DNA from: UBA6059 sp040219045
GTDB lineage: Bacteria > Bacteroidota > Bacteroidia > Cytophagales > Cyclobacteriaceae
Direction: 5' to 3'
Length of the DNA: 64,000 nucleotides
Assembly: GCA_965229505.1 (NCBI GenBank)
Contig: OZ245881.1
Location: 1,798,001-1,862,000 of the forward strand
This document shows positions 18,719-27,451 of this stretch, piece by piece. Position 1 is the stretch's first letter. Each line of letters opens with the position of its first letter. Position numbers and translations under genes: made by a program. The notes under the pieces were generated by a model. It worked only from the letters and a program-made list of their open reading frames with translations, searched no databases and was not told the origin of the DNA.

Positions 18719-20586
18719 TGGCAAAAGCAAAAACCTGGAAGTATTGGGTCGGGAGATCAATACTGGTACTATTCTTACTAGGAGTAGCCTGGATCATCAA
18801 CTTGATTTGGTTCAAGCCCCTAAGTGTTCGGTTGTTCTATGACAAGGTTTTCCTCGAACTAGCTCTGAGTAACCCAGAGTTGGTAACCCAATTGGGAATT
18901 CCGGTCTTATACGACATAAGCAAGGATGAATTGACGGATGTCTCAGATGCCACTCAGTGGGAAGAGTTCGAAAAGCTCAAGGATAACTACGAGACACTCC
19001 TAAGCTATAACATCGAGAGTCAGTCTGAGGAGAATCAGCTGAACACTAAAATTTTAGCTTGGTTTCTTGGCAGTCAGGTCGAAGGGGAACAATGGTTCTA
19101 CTATGATTATCCTGTCAATCAGATGTTTGGGGTACAAAGCAATCTGCCCAGTTTTCTCGAAAGCTCACACAAGCTTAGAAATGAGAGTGATATTGAAGCC
19201 TACCTGACAAGACTTTCCAAATTTGATGTCAAATTTGATCAGGTATTGGAAGGACTAAAAATACGAGAAGAGAAGGGTATCATTCCTCCCAAGTTTGTCA
19301 TCCAGCGAGTACTCAATGAAATGAACGGTTTCATTGGTCAAAGAGAGTCCGGTGAAATTACCCTGGAGGGCGATGCAGGCCCTGTGCGATCCAATATCCT
19401 CTATACCAACTTTGCCAAAAAGGTAGAGGAAATAGAAGATCTGACTGATGAGGAAAAAGAAGCTTTTATGCTACGAGTGGAAGATGCGGTAGCAGAAAAG
19501 GTATTCCCTGCCTATCAGGGTCTGATAGATTATTTTTCTTACCTGAATGCCAAAGCCACGACTGATGATGGTGTTTGGAAATTCGAAAATGGTGGTGAAT
19601 TCTACAAATATCAGCTAAAACAGAATACAACTACAGACCTGGATCCTGAAGAAGTCCATCAAATAGGTCTTAGCGAGGTGGATCGAATCAAAAGCGAAAT
19701 GTGGCAGATACTTGAGCAGGAAGGTTATTCGGATACGACCAAGACCCTGGGAGAAATAGTGCAAGCCCTGAACAAGGAAGACCGGTTCCTGTTCCCTAAT
19801 AACGATGAGGGTCGAAAGCAAGTCATAGCTGAATACAACAGAATCCTTGACGATGTAAGTGCGGGACTTGATGATGCTTTTGATGTAAGGCCTAAAGCTG
19901 AGCTGGAAGTAGAGCGAGTTCCTGAATTCAAAGAGGAAGGCACTGCTGGAGCCTACTATAGTCAGCCCGCTATGGACGGCTCTCGTGGCGGAATTTTCTA
20001 CACCAACCTTAGGGATCTCAGTGAAATAGTAAAGTTTGGAATGAAGACCCTCGCCTATCATGAGGGTATTCCAGGCCATCATTTTCAAATAGCCATTCAA
20101 TCAGAGCTCGAGGATGTGCCCATTTTTAGAACTTTTGGGCTTTTCACAGCCTACGTAGAAGGGTGGGCTTTGTACGCAGAGCAGCTCACATGGGAGCTTG
20201 GCTTTTATGAAAATGATCCCTTTGGCAATTTAGGACGCTTACAAGCTGAAATGTTTCGCGCTGTTCGCTTGGTCGTAGATACCGGTATACATCACAAGCG
20301 CTGGACGAGGGAGCAGGCGATAGACTACATGGTGGCCAATACGGGGATGACTACTTCGGAAGTAACCACTGAGATCGAAAGATACATTGTGATGCCAGGT
20401 CAGGCTTGCGCCTATAAAATCGGAATGATGAAAATCCTGGAGCTCCGAGAATTAGCAAAATCCAGACTCGGAGATCAGTTTGATCTAAGAAAGTTTCACA
20501 ATGTGGTACTCAAAAACGGAGCAGTTCCACTAAGTATCCTTGAAGAAATAGTGACTCAATATATCAACGATGAGCTGGCCGTCTAA
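18718..20586 (+). CDS. DUF885 family protein, putative metallopeptidase
   Basis: 622 residues with a membrane anchor or uncleaved signal near residues 12-30. The DUF885 hallmark HEGIPGHHFQIA begins at residue 448 (H-E-x-x-P-G-H), and LFTAYVEGWALYAEQL and MPGQACAYKIGMM follow, all expected of a zinc-dependent peptidase fold. Family members remain poorly characterised; peptide or dipeptide hydrolysis at the envelope is inferred. It overlaps the AbgB-like gene by 1 bp, which ties the two in one operon for breakdown of small peptides or amides. A long inverted repeat follows its stop. Confidence 0.88.
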   Translation: MAKAKTWKYWVGRSILVLFLLGVAWIINLIWFKPLSVRLFYDKVFLELALSNPELVTQLGIPVLYDISKDELTDVSDATQWEEFEKLKDNYETLLSYNIESQSEENQLNTKILAWFLGSQVEGEQWFYYDYPVNQMFGVQSNLPSFLESSHKLRNESDIEAYLTRLSKFDVKFDQVLEGLKIREEKGIIPPKFVIQRVLNEMNGFIGQRESGEITLEGDAGPVRSNILYTNFAKKVEEIEDLTDEEKEAFMLRVEDAVAEKVFPAYQGLIDYFSYLNAKATTDDGVWKFENGGEFYKYQLKQNTTTDLDPEEVHQIGLSEVDRIKSEMWQILEQEGYSDTTKTLGEIVQALNKEDRFLFPNNDEGRKQVIAEYNRILDDVSAGLDDAFDVRPKAELEVERVPEFKEEGTAGAYYSQPAMDGSRGGIFYTNLRDLSEIVKFGMKTLAYHEGIPGHHFQIAIQSELEDVPIFRTFGLFTAYVEGWALYAEQLTWELGFYENDPFGNLGRLQAEMFRAVRLVVDTGIHHKRWTREQAIDYMVANTGMTTSEVTTEIERYIVMPGQACAYKIGMMKILELRELAKSRLGDQFDLRKFHNVVLKNGAVPLSILEEIVTQYINDELAV

Positions 20587-20608
20587 CCCAGAAAATGGAT
20601 TATTCTAA

Positions 20609-20646
20609 GAGCTTTATAGAAAAAACAGCTGTTTTTTTAAAAGCTC
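20609..20646. terminator. 38-bp nested inverted repeat, probable terminator
   Basis: Outer arms GAGCTTT (20609-20615) and AAAGCTC (20640-20646) enclose a perfect 18-bp palindrome, AAAAAACAG/CTGTTTTTT (20620-20637). It starts 23 bp after the DUF885 stop and 35 bp before the TPR gene. The T-rich arm suggests a terminator able to work for the upstream operon; an operator role for the TPR gene is the alternative. Confidence 0.55.
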
Positions 20647-20680
20647 AAGCTAGGCTAGTTTTTGAAATCCTAGTAACTTA

Positions 20681-22099
20681 ATGACGAAATGCCTTTATTG
20701 TAGTGCTAAACTCTTACGAACAATGACCTCTCTCTACACCCTGATCAGACCACACCAATGCGTTTCGAAGATTTTGGGTATTGTACTTCTTCTAAGTACC
20801 TGTCTGGCATTGCCTGGAGTAGCGCAAGAATCTGATCCCGTGGTGCTCTTCTTTAAGAATGGGGAAGGCTTCAGAGCGCAGGGAGAGTATCGTCAGGCTA
20901 TCACTGAATACGAGAAGGCATTGGCGATAGATAATACACGTCCTATCATTTTCTACTGGAAAGGTATCTGTCATTATCAGTTGAAAGAGCATGACAAAGG
21001 TGTAGAGTCATTGGAACACGCCATTGATCTCAATCCGAACTACAATCAGGCCTATAATGCGCTTTTGCAGGGATATACCGAAGTATATAATACCAATAAA
21101 ATAGTTGAAACGCTCTCCAGAATGGCTTACGTAGAGGAAGATGTTCTCAAGCAGATAGAGTATTACAAAAGGATAGCTCAGATATTGGTCAAGCAAAGGG
21201 AATACAGCAAAGCGCTACCTCATATAGAAGATGGGCTCAAGGCAGACCCGAATAATTTAGATTTGCTTTACGCCAAAGCTCAATCTTACAATGGTGTCGC
21301 TCAGTACCAATCAACAATCAACACGGTGAAGCCTGTTCTTCCAAAGCTCACCGCCAATGACCGAGACAATATCACAAGGTTCAATTATGAGATAGGCTAT
21401 GCATATTATAAGTTGGAGAATTACAGTGAGGCAAACAGCTACTTTGAAAGGGCATATTACGGGCCATACAGATCGCTGATCTCCAAGCTTCAACCAAATC
21501 ACTTCTATAATGTGGCGTACGGCTTCTCCATGATCTACGAATATGAGACTACTGAGAGAATGCTGGAAACCGCGCTGGAAATTGATCCCGCTTTTGCAAA
21601 GGCATATGATCTGTTGGCAGATATCGCCATAAAGCAGGAGCATCATCACAAAGGCATTCTGTACTATGAAAAGGCTGTAACTGGACTAGCTGAGCAGGAT
21701 GAATATTTGGAAGAAATCTATAATAACAAACTTATCCCTACGCTTATCAACGCAAAGGAATACAGAGAAGCAGTCAGAATTTGTGATCAGGCCCTGGGTA
21801 AATTTCCAAGTAGTAGAAATATCAAATACCTGAAGGCCATAGCCCTGCATCATCAAGATATCAATGTAGACGCTATCGCAATAATGGAAAATATCATTGC
21901 AGAGCAAGGGGTTCCGGCTCTCGAAAAAAGCCTCTACAGTTTTGCTATGGGTATCATGTACAAGGCCAACAACCAGATGGAGGAGGCTAAAGAAAGCTTC
22001 AAGGCGGCTAGAAACGGTGCTTTTACAAATGCCAGCTTATACGCTTACGAGTTGATTCTTGAGGAGGAGGTTCTCAGCAAGAACACGACAGGATTCTAA
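20681..22099 (+). CDS. Secreted TPR-repeat protein
   Basis: 472 residues. The hydrophobic segment at about 29-47 (ILGIVLLLSTCLALPGVAQ) works as a signal peptide; ATG 20723 (residue 15) would place it nearer the N-terminus and may be the true start. The rest is a TPR solenoid: FRAQGEYRQAITEYEKALAI, DKGVESLEHAIDLNPNYNQA, EYSKALPHIEDGLKADPNN, NYSEANSYFERAYYG, TERMLETALEIDPAFAKAY and HHKGILYYEKAV are recognisable repeats. Such proteins act as periplasmic or outer-membrane scaffolds in Bacteroidota (gliding and secretion systems among them), but nothing here fixes the partner. Confidence 0.82.
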   Translation: MTKCLYCSAKLLRTMTSLYTLIRPHQCVSKILGIVLLLSTCLALPGVAQESDPVVLFFKNGEGFRAQGEYRQAITEYEKALAIDNTRPIIFYWKGICHYQLKEHDKGVESLEHAIDLNPNYNQAYNALLQGYTEVYNTNKIVETLSRMAYVEEDVLKQIEYYKRIAQILVKQREYSKALPHIEDGLKADPNNLDLLYAKAQSYNGVAQYQSTINTVKPVLPKLTANDRDNITRFNYEIGYAYYKLENYSEANSYFERAYYGPYRSLISKLQPNHFYNVAYGFSMIYEYETTERMLETALEIDPAFAKAYDLLADIAIKQEHHHKGILYYEKAVTGLAEQDEYLEEIYNNKLIPTLINAKEYREAVRICDQALGKFPSSRNIKYLKAIALHHQDINVDAIAIMENIIAEQGVPALEKSLYSFAMGIMYKANNQMEEAKESFKAARNGAFTNASLYAYELILEEEVLSKNTTGF

Positions 22100-22189
22100 T
22101 AATCCGCAATACCAACCGTTATTTAGCAAGAATATTACGGTAGAATTAAACCTCTGCCTTAGGAATGACTCTTAGTCAGTGAGGTCACA

Positions 22190-23935
22190 TTGTTATCTAA
22201 ACATCGTGTTGTGAGTGAATTCAGAATCCGAGTAGGTCAGTATCGACATAAGCAGGAACTTTATCGAAAAGTACTGCCACCAAAGCTTAGCACTGCCAGA
22301 GTTCTAAACGATCTGCCCAGCGCCAGAAGCCTTGATATTGATGCAGGACTATCACCATATACCGGTCCATTTGGCGCCAAGGAACTTGCCCACCTGATCA
22401 AGAGAACTCAGTTTGGCTGTACTAAAGAGGTGCTCAACAATCTATCGGGCCTTTCACTTCAAGAGGTCCTTTCCGAGATATTAAGGTTAGACCCTAAGCC
22501 CGCCCCACCCGTCAACGACTATAATGGAGTGGAAGATTTGGGTTCTGATCCAGATGTGCCGTTGGGAGAACCGTGGATCACAGCAGCGTTCAACGAAGAG
22601 TTCGAAGGCCTTAGAAATGTAAGCTTAAAGTCGTGGTGGATTCGTCGAATCATCGATCAAAAACCGACGATTCATGAGAAAATGATTCTCTTCTGGCACA
22701 ATTTCCTACCCATTCAGATTTGGGATATCTTCATTTCAAAAGCCTCCTACCAGTACCTGGATATGCTCCGCACCCATGCACTTGGTAATTTCAAAACACT
22801 TATCCGCGAACTCACGCTGAACCCTGCCATGCTCATTTACCTCAATGGTGCCTTCAACAATCAAGAAGCACCAGATGAGAACTATGCCAGGGAACTTCAG
22901 GAACTCTTTTGTATAGGTAAAGGGCCTGGTTCCAACTACACGGAGCAGGATGTTCAATCAGCGGCTAAGGTGCTTACGGGTTGGACTTTGCGCTGGGAAA
23001 CCCTTGAGTTTGAAGGTTTTCCGGAATCATATTTCGAACGATGGCTGCATGACAATTCTGATAAGCAATTTTCTTCATTTTATGGCAATACGTTAATTGA
23101 AGGCAAAGTTGGGGAAGGAGGTGCTCAAGAGTTGGACGAGTTGCTGGACATGATCTTCGATAACCAGGAAACTGCAATGCACCTCGCCAGAAGAATGTAC
23201 TCTTTTTTTGTTTACAATAGTATTTCAGAAGCAACGGAGCAAAATGTGATTGCTCCATTAGCGCAAATAATTCGTGATAATGATTTCGAAATACTCCCGG
23301 CGCTCACCGTTTTGTTGGGCTCTGAGCATTTCTTTGACCCAGAAATCATGGGTGCCCAGATTAAAAACCCTGCAGATTTCACGCTGGCATATTGGAGAAT
23401 ATTTGGCCTGCCTGCGGAAACAGAGAGCAGTGCGGCAGCTCTAATAGCACAAAGCGGCATTCTATGGCAAATGGCCAGTATCGGTATGGAGTTAGGTGAC
23501 CCTCCTAATGTTGCGGGTTGGCCGGCTTACTATCAAACCCCTCAATTTGATAAATCCTGGATTACCACAGATAGCATTACCAATCGTGCTGTTCAGACAG
23601 ATTCAATGGTTTTTTGGGGGTTTTGGTTGTCAGAGGATCAAGTGGTAACTGCCGATTTACTACAGTTTTTAGAAACGCTGGATAGGCCCGATGATATCAA
23701 CCTGATGATCAATGAGGTGACATCTTTGCTGCTGGGAATTGACCTCACTCAAGACCAAATCGACGAGATTAAGGGTACATTACTCACGGGTCAACAAAAT
23801 GATGACTACTGGAATACAGCCTGGAGTTTATATCTCCAGAACAAAAATGACATGCAGTATGTCGCGGTGTTGAACAACCGAATAAAGCCGGCCTTTCAAC
23901 TCCTCCTACAGTTAGGTGAATCTCAACTTATGTGA
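22190..23935 (+). CDS. DUF1800 family protein
   Basis: 581 residues. DUF1800 features are present: GAKELAHLIKRTQFGCTKE near residues 65-83, KMILFWHNFLP near 165, ENYARELQELFCIGKG near 230-245, DVQSAAKVLTGWTL near 255, and AGWPAYY near 445. No ATG exists near the family start; TTG 22190 is preceded by GAGG at 5 bp spacing and is taken as initiator, with GTG 22211 as alternative. No signal peptide is visible, which is odd because the partner DUF1501 protein is exported. Function is unknown; DUF1800/DUF1501 pairs are widespread in Bacteroidota and Planctomycetota. The partner starts 3 bp after its stop. Confidence 0.88.
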   Translation: MLSKHRVVSEFRIRVGQYRHKQELYRKVLPPKLSTARVLNDLPSARSLDIDAGLSPYTGPFGAKELAHLIKRTQFGCTKEVLNNLSGLSLQEVLSEILRLDPKPAPPVNDYNGVEDLGSDPDVPLGEPWITAAFNEEFEGLRNVSLKSWWIRRIIDQKPTIHEKMILFWHNFLPIQIWDIFISKASYQYLDMLRTHALGNFKTLIRELTLNPAMLIYLNGAFNNQEAPDENYARELQELFCIGKGPGSNYTEQDVQSAAKVLTGWTLRWETLEFEGFPESYFERWLHDNSDKQFSSFYGNTLIEGKVGEGGAQELDELLDMIFDNQETAMHLARRMYSFFVYNSISEATEQNVIAPLAQIIRDNDFEILPALTVLLGSEHFFDPEIMGAQIKNPADFTLAYWRIFGLPAETESSAAALIAQSGILWQMASIGMELGDPPNVAGWPAYYQTPQFDKSWITTDSITNRAVQTDSMVFWGFWLSEDQVVTADLLQFLETLDRPDDINLMINEVTSLLLGIDLTQDQIDEIKGTLLTGQQNDDYWNTAWSLYLQNKNDMQYVAVLNNRIKPAFQLLLQLGESQLM

Positions 23936-23938
23936 GCC

Positions 23939-25495
23939 ATGAAAAGACGATCCTTTTTAAGACATGCCTCTCACGGACTAGCCATTCCATCTCTCATAGG
24001 GGCAATGGGCCACCACCCGACTTCTGCTCAATCGCTTCAGAAACTCCTCAACCTCAGTAATGAGACAGATAAAGTCCTCGTCCTCATCTTTTTAGAAGGT
24101 GGCAATGATGGCCTCAATACAGTGGTACCCTTGTCAAGCTATGACGCGATGACTAAAGTTCGCCCTCATGTTATCCTACCGGAAAACAGCATCATTCCGG
24201 TAGAAGGCACTGATTTTGGGTTGCATCCGGAGCTCTCAGGTTTCAACAGCCTCTACAATGAAGATCGGCTACAAATCATACAATCTGTAGGCTATCCTCA
24301 ACAGGACTTCTCACACTTTAGATCTACAGATATTTGGATGAGTGCCTCCAATGCGGATGAGTTGATTACCAGCGGCTGGTCCGGAAGGTACCTTGAAGAA
24401 ATACATCCCGGCTTCCCGGAGGAATACCCCAACCCGGACTTTCCCGATCCATTAGCGGTAGAGCTTGGTCGAGGCTCTTCACTTCTTTTTCAGGGTAGGG
24501 CGGCTTCCATGAGTATGGTACTCAACGATGTGTCATCATTTTATCAGTTGATCCAAAACGAAGAAGGAAGCACCCCTGACACGTTAGCAGGGGATAAGCT
24601 TCAATACATCAGGCTTATTGCACGCCAATCTCAAAAATATGGTCAATCAGTCATCAATGCTGCAGAAAAAATCACTGACCAACGTCCATATCCCGAGGAC
24701 AATCGATTAGCTCAGCAGTTGAAAGTCGTTTCCAGGCTCATTGCCGGAGACCTTAAGACGCCCATTTATATGGTCAGCCTTGGAGGCTTTGATACACACG
24801 ACGCTCAGGTATTGAGTGGCGACCATAGGCAAGGTGAGCATGCACAACTTCTGAAAACCCTGAATGATGCCGTAATGGCTTTCATGCAGGACCTTGAGCA
24901 TTTGGGAATTGACGATAGGGTGGTAGGTATGACCTTTTCGGAGTTTGGTCGACGCATCGTTTCTAATGCCAGTCTCGGAACTGACCATGGCTCATCAGCT
25001 CCACTATTTGTGTTTGGTAATGGTGTGAGGGGAGGTACTATTGGCCAAACTGCTCAAGTATCAGGCGAAGAAACCTACGAGGACAACTTATCCATGGAGC
25101 ATGATTTCCGACAAGTATACTCCTCGGTTTTAAGTCAGTGGTTTGAGACGGAGGGCACTACCGTAAATGAAGCCATGCTACGCGAGTTCAATCAGCTCCC
25201 CATATTTGGAGAACAAGTTACTACGGCACTTGATATAGTCCCGCAGCAGTCGCTGAAGCTCTATCCTAACCCCGTCCGATCGCTCGCCACACTGGAATTT
25301 ACAGCAGCCAGAAGTAGAATAGTAATCGATCTTATCAACCTGTCTGGAAAGAAGATGAAGCAACTTTACCAGCAGTCACATCCTGGAGGTAGGTTCTCCT
25401 TACAGTTTAATGTTTCAGGCCTGACACCTGGTCGATACATCGTCACCATCAATGCAGATGGTCAAAATAGCTTCAAGCACCTGATTAAGATTTGA
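23939..25495 (+). CDS. DUF1501 protein with T9SS C-terminal sorting domain
   Basis: 518 residues. The N-terminus MKRRSFLRHASHGLAIP resembles a twin-arginine signal. The DUF1501 (sulfatase-like fold) core contains LVLIFLEGGNDGLNT (about 36-50), FSHFRSTDIWMS (about 122-133), SLGGFDTHDAQ (about 279-289), MTFSEFGRRI (about 330) and GTDHGSSAPLFVFG (about 346). The last 80 residues are a type A type IX secretion sorting domain: LYPNP, LINLSGK and GLTPGRYIVTI. It should therefore cross the outer membrane by T9SS. It is translated right after DUF1800. The activity of DUF1501 proteins is not established. Confidence 0.9.
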   Translation: MKRRSFLRHASHGLAIPSLIGAMGHHPTSAQSLQKLLNLSNETDKVLVLIFLEGGNDGLNTVVPLSSYDAMTKVRPHVILPENSIIPVEGTDFGLHPELSGFNSLYNEDRLQIIQSVGYPQQDFSHFRSTDIWMSASNADELITSGWSGRYLEEIHPGFPEEYPNPDFPDPLAVELGRGSSLLFQGRAASMSMVLNDVSSFYQLIQNEEGSTPDTLAGDKLQYIRLIARQSQKYGQSVINAAEKITDQRPYPEDNRLAQQLKVVSRLIAGDLKTPIYMVSLGGFDTHDAQVLSGDHRQGEHAQLLKTLNDAVMAFMQDLEHLGIDDRVVGMTFSEFGRRIVSNASLGTDHGSSAPLFVFGNGVRGGTIGQTAQVSGEETYEDNLSMEHDFRQVYSSVLSQWFETEGTTVNEAMLREFNQLPIFGEQVTTALDIVPQQSLKLYPNPVRSLATLEFTAARSRIVIDLINLSGKKMKQLYQQSHPGGRFSLQFNVSGLTPGRYIVTINADGQNSFKHLIKI

Positions 25496-25601
25496 GATTA
25501 TGTCTGATCGACTTAGGAGTCCGAGAGTTTATACGGGTTCATCTCCATTGATGTATTTGCTGCAGTATTCAACAGGTGCTTCTGGTGTCTTGACGTTTAT
25601 T

Positions 25602-26393
25602 TCAAATTCTTGTTATTACTTCTGTTTTCAACCATTCAAAAGCTTCTTGTTGCTTGTATTCTATTTCCGGCCGTAATAAGGCTTCCATATCTCCTGTAAA
25701 GTCCGGATCATTTTCCTTCGCTTCTATGTTTTGCAAAAACTCTTTTTGGCTCGGAGGTCTATTCTCAGTGGCAAACACAATGTACTGTCGAAAACACTCA
25801 AGGATTTCATCAATGTTGATGCCCATATTGCGTCTGGCATAATCCAAATCAAACAAGTCGCGTCCTTTACTTCTTTGGTACAAAGCCCGCAGTTTGGTAC
25901 CCAACAGTTCGTTGATGTTGTAGGTACGTATTTTACAATTCCCTTCAAACCATTCACTTTGCACTGCATAAGGAAAGTCTACCCAATCCAATACATTGAA
26001 ATGTTCCCGACAGTTGATTTCAAGTTTCAATCGCATCCGAATTTCTTCATATTCAGATGTAAATCGGTACAGTGCTTTAATTCCATGGCCTCTGTTTTGC
26101 GTTTTTCTGTCTTCCTCAAAGAAGGTGATCACCTCACCAAGCCTTTCCATGATTGGCTTGATGGGACCTTCTTTGATCTGAACTAAGTCAATATCTTCAG
26201 AATATCGTGGGGCTGGGTGCAAGTAGAGTTTGTGTAAAGCTGTACCTCCTCTAAATGCTAGATGCTCCCTGAGAAAGTCATCAGAGAAAATTTCCACCAA
26301 CGCCCTACTGATAATTAAATCTTGTTCTATTTGGGAGAATTCTTTCCATGGAGCATGTTCCTGCCATTTTGCTATGTAAGGTTTGGCAATCAT
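25602..26393 (-). CDS. abiEii: AbiEii/AbiGii-type nucleotidyltransferase toxin
   Basis: 263 residues. The nucleotidyltransferase motifs of AbiEii toxins are all present: FRGGTALHKLYL (about 47-58), RYSEDIDLVQ (about 63-72), and the later KGRDLFDLDYARR (about 190-202). Toxins of this family modify cell targets (tRNA in studied homologues) and stop growth during phage infection or loss of the antitoxin. The gene follows the AbiEi-like gene by 27 bp on the same strand, the usual AbiE order. The region is more AT-rich than its neighbours, as expected of a mobile defence module. The 106 bp between this gene and the DUF1501 gene hold nothing recognisable. Confidence 0.88.
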   Translation of the reverse strand: MIAKPYIAKWQEHAPWKEFSQIEQDLIISRALVEIFSDDFLREHLAFRGGTALHKLYLHPAPRYSEDIDLVQIKEGPIKPIMERLGEVITFFEEDRKTQNRGHGIKALYRFTSEYEEIRMRLKLEINCREHFNVLDWVDFPYAVQSEWFEGNCKIRTYNINELLGTKLRALYQRSKGRDLFDLDYARRNMGINIDEILECFRQYIVFATENRPPSQKEFLQNIEAKENDPDFTGDMEALLRPEIEYKQQEAFEWLKTEVITRI

Positions 26394-26420
26394 TTATGAA
26401 ATGGGGCTTTACGCATAGGC

Positions 26421-27212
26421 TTACAAATCGCTTTCCAGTTTAATGTTTACATCTACTTTCCATTTGTTATCAACCGCTCCGGGCTTTTGGCTTTTCTTGG
26501 GACTCAGCAATACCGGAAAGCAGGGTTGCAGTTTTAACTTTTCATAGATGATGTCGGTTAAAGTGTTTTCCCCAATCAGTTCTTCCAGCAAAAACCCCGC
26601 TCTTTGAATGGTGCTCTTATGAGGATACCAAGAGGTAAGCTCTTTCATATCTATTTCGTGCATTTCTTCGGCGAGTTCTTCTAATGAGGCCAGCATACGA
26701 TTGAGTCCCCCAGTTTTAGTGTGGTGATGGATCAGATCGATAAAAGTGAGTGCAGGAGAGGATATCTTAAATTCTCCCGCATCCGATTTTTTGATTTCAA
26801 TATTGCTCTTTGGCCAAGCTCCTGTGGTGAAGAACTGAATATCAAAACTCTTCTTTTTAATGGTATTGAGTTTTGGAGTTTCTATAATGAGATAGTCGCG
26901 TTGTGATTGCTGATGACTCGCTCCGTGATATTTTGCAGCAGCATATAGTCCAACATAATATTTCCGATCAAGATATTTGAATAGCTTTTCAGCATACAAT
27001 TGAATGGGCAACTTTTCTGAAGATGAGTATCTGGGTGGGATGATTAGATAAAATCCTTTTCTAAGGTTAAGTATTTCATTTTTTTCTGCCAGTCTATATA
27101 GCTCAAATTTTAAGGAGGTCCCTTTACCATCAGTATTTCGTTCAATCTCTTCCAATGAGAATGAATATTCCTCAATAGAGGATAAATAGGTGATGTATTC
27201 TCTTGCGTTCAG
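26421..27212 (-). CDS. abiEi: AbiEi-type antitoxin with non-ATG start
   Basis: 263 residues if CTG 27212 initiates, 244 if TTG 27155 does. The open frame continues upstream to a TAA at 27261-27263 without any ATG. Translation upstream of the TTG reads LNAREYITYLSS, the usual opening of AbiEi proteins, so part of the N-terminal winged helix would be lost with the TTG start. Further on RKGFYLIIPPRY (about 55-66), YVGLYAAAKYHGASHQ (about 90-105) and the AbiEi C-terminal domain follow. In the family this protein represses the operon and neutralises AbiEii. The hairpin at 27234-27250 lies just upstream and could be its operator. Confidence 0.8.
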   Translation of the reverse strand: MNAREYITYLSSIEEYSFSLEEIERNTDGKGTSLKFELYRLAEKNEILNLRKGFYLIIPPRYSSSEKLPIQLYAEKLFKYLDRKYYVGLYAAAKYHGASHQQSQRDYLIIETPKLNTIKKKSFDIQFFTTGAWPKSNIEIKKSDAGEFKISSPALTFIDLIHHHTKTGGLNRMLASLEELAEEMHEIDMKELTSWYPHKSTIQRAGFLLEELIGENTLTDIIYEKLKLQPCFPVLLSPKKSQKPGAVDNKWKVDVNIKLESDL

Positions 27213-27233
27213 TTTAGTAAAATTTCGAGAAAG

Positions 27234-27250
27234 GTAGCGAAAAGCGCTAC
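27234..27250. promoter_or_regulatory. Inverted repeat upstream of abiEi
   Basis: GTAGCG-AAAAG-CGCTAC, a perfect 6-bp stem with a 5-nt loop, 22 bp upstream of the proposed abiEi start. Studied AbiEi proteins bind inverted repeats in their promoter; this is the only such dyad seen here. A second hairpin (GGGAAG-ATTTTAG-CTTCCC) lies at about 27284-27302. The rest of the 27263-27451 gap has no convincing gene. Confidence 0.4.
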
Positions 27251-27451
27251 TAATCTCGAATTAATACTACGATAAATATGGTGGGGGAAGATTTTAGCTT
27301 CCCAGATCAAGTGTGGGACAGGCTTTTTGGTTTCTTGGAAGGGATTTGTGTATTGGGTTAATGGTGCCAAAAATAGTTGGTGGATGTCTGACTAAAATGT
27401 GCGGTGGGTGTCCCTATATCGCGGCATGAAAACTAACACAGTGCCACACGA

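Noticed and set aside
25500..25676. 58-codon plus-strand frame after the DUF1501 gene
   Set aside because: It runs into the reverse side of the AbiEii gene and has no protein-like composition or start signal.
27278..27361. 27-codon frame (start MVGEDFSFPDQVW) resembling a transposase N-terminus
   Set aside because: Too short; no terminal repeats, target duplication or remaining transposase was found in the gap.
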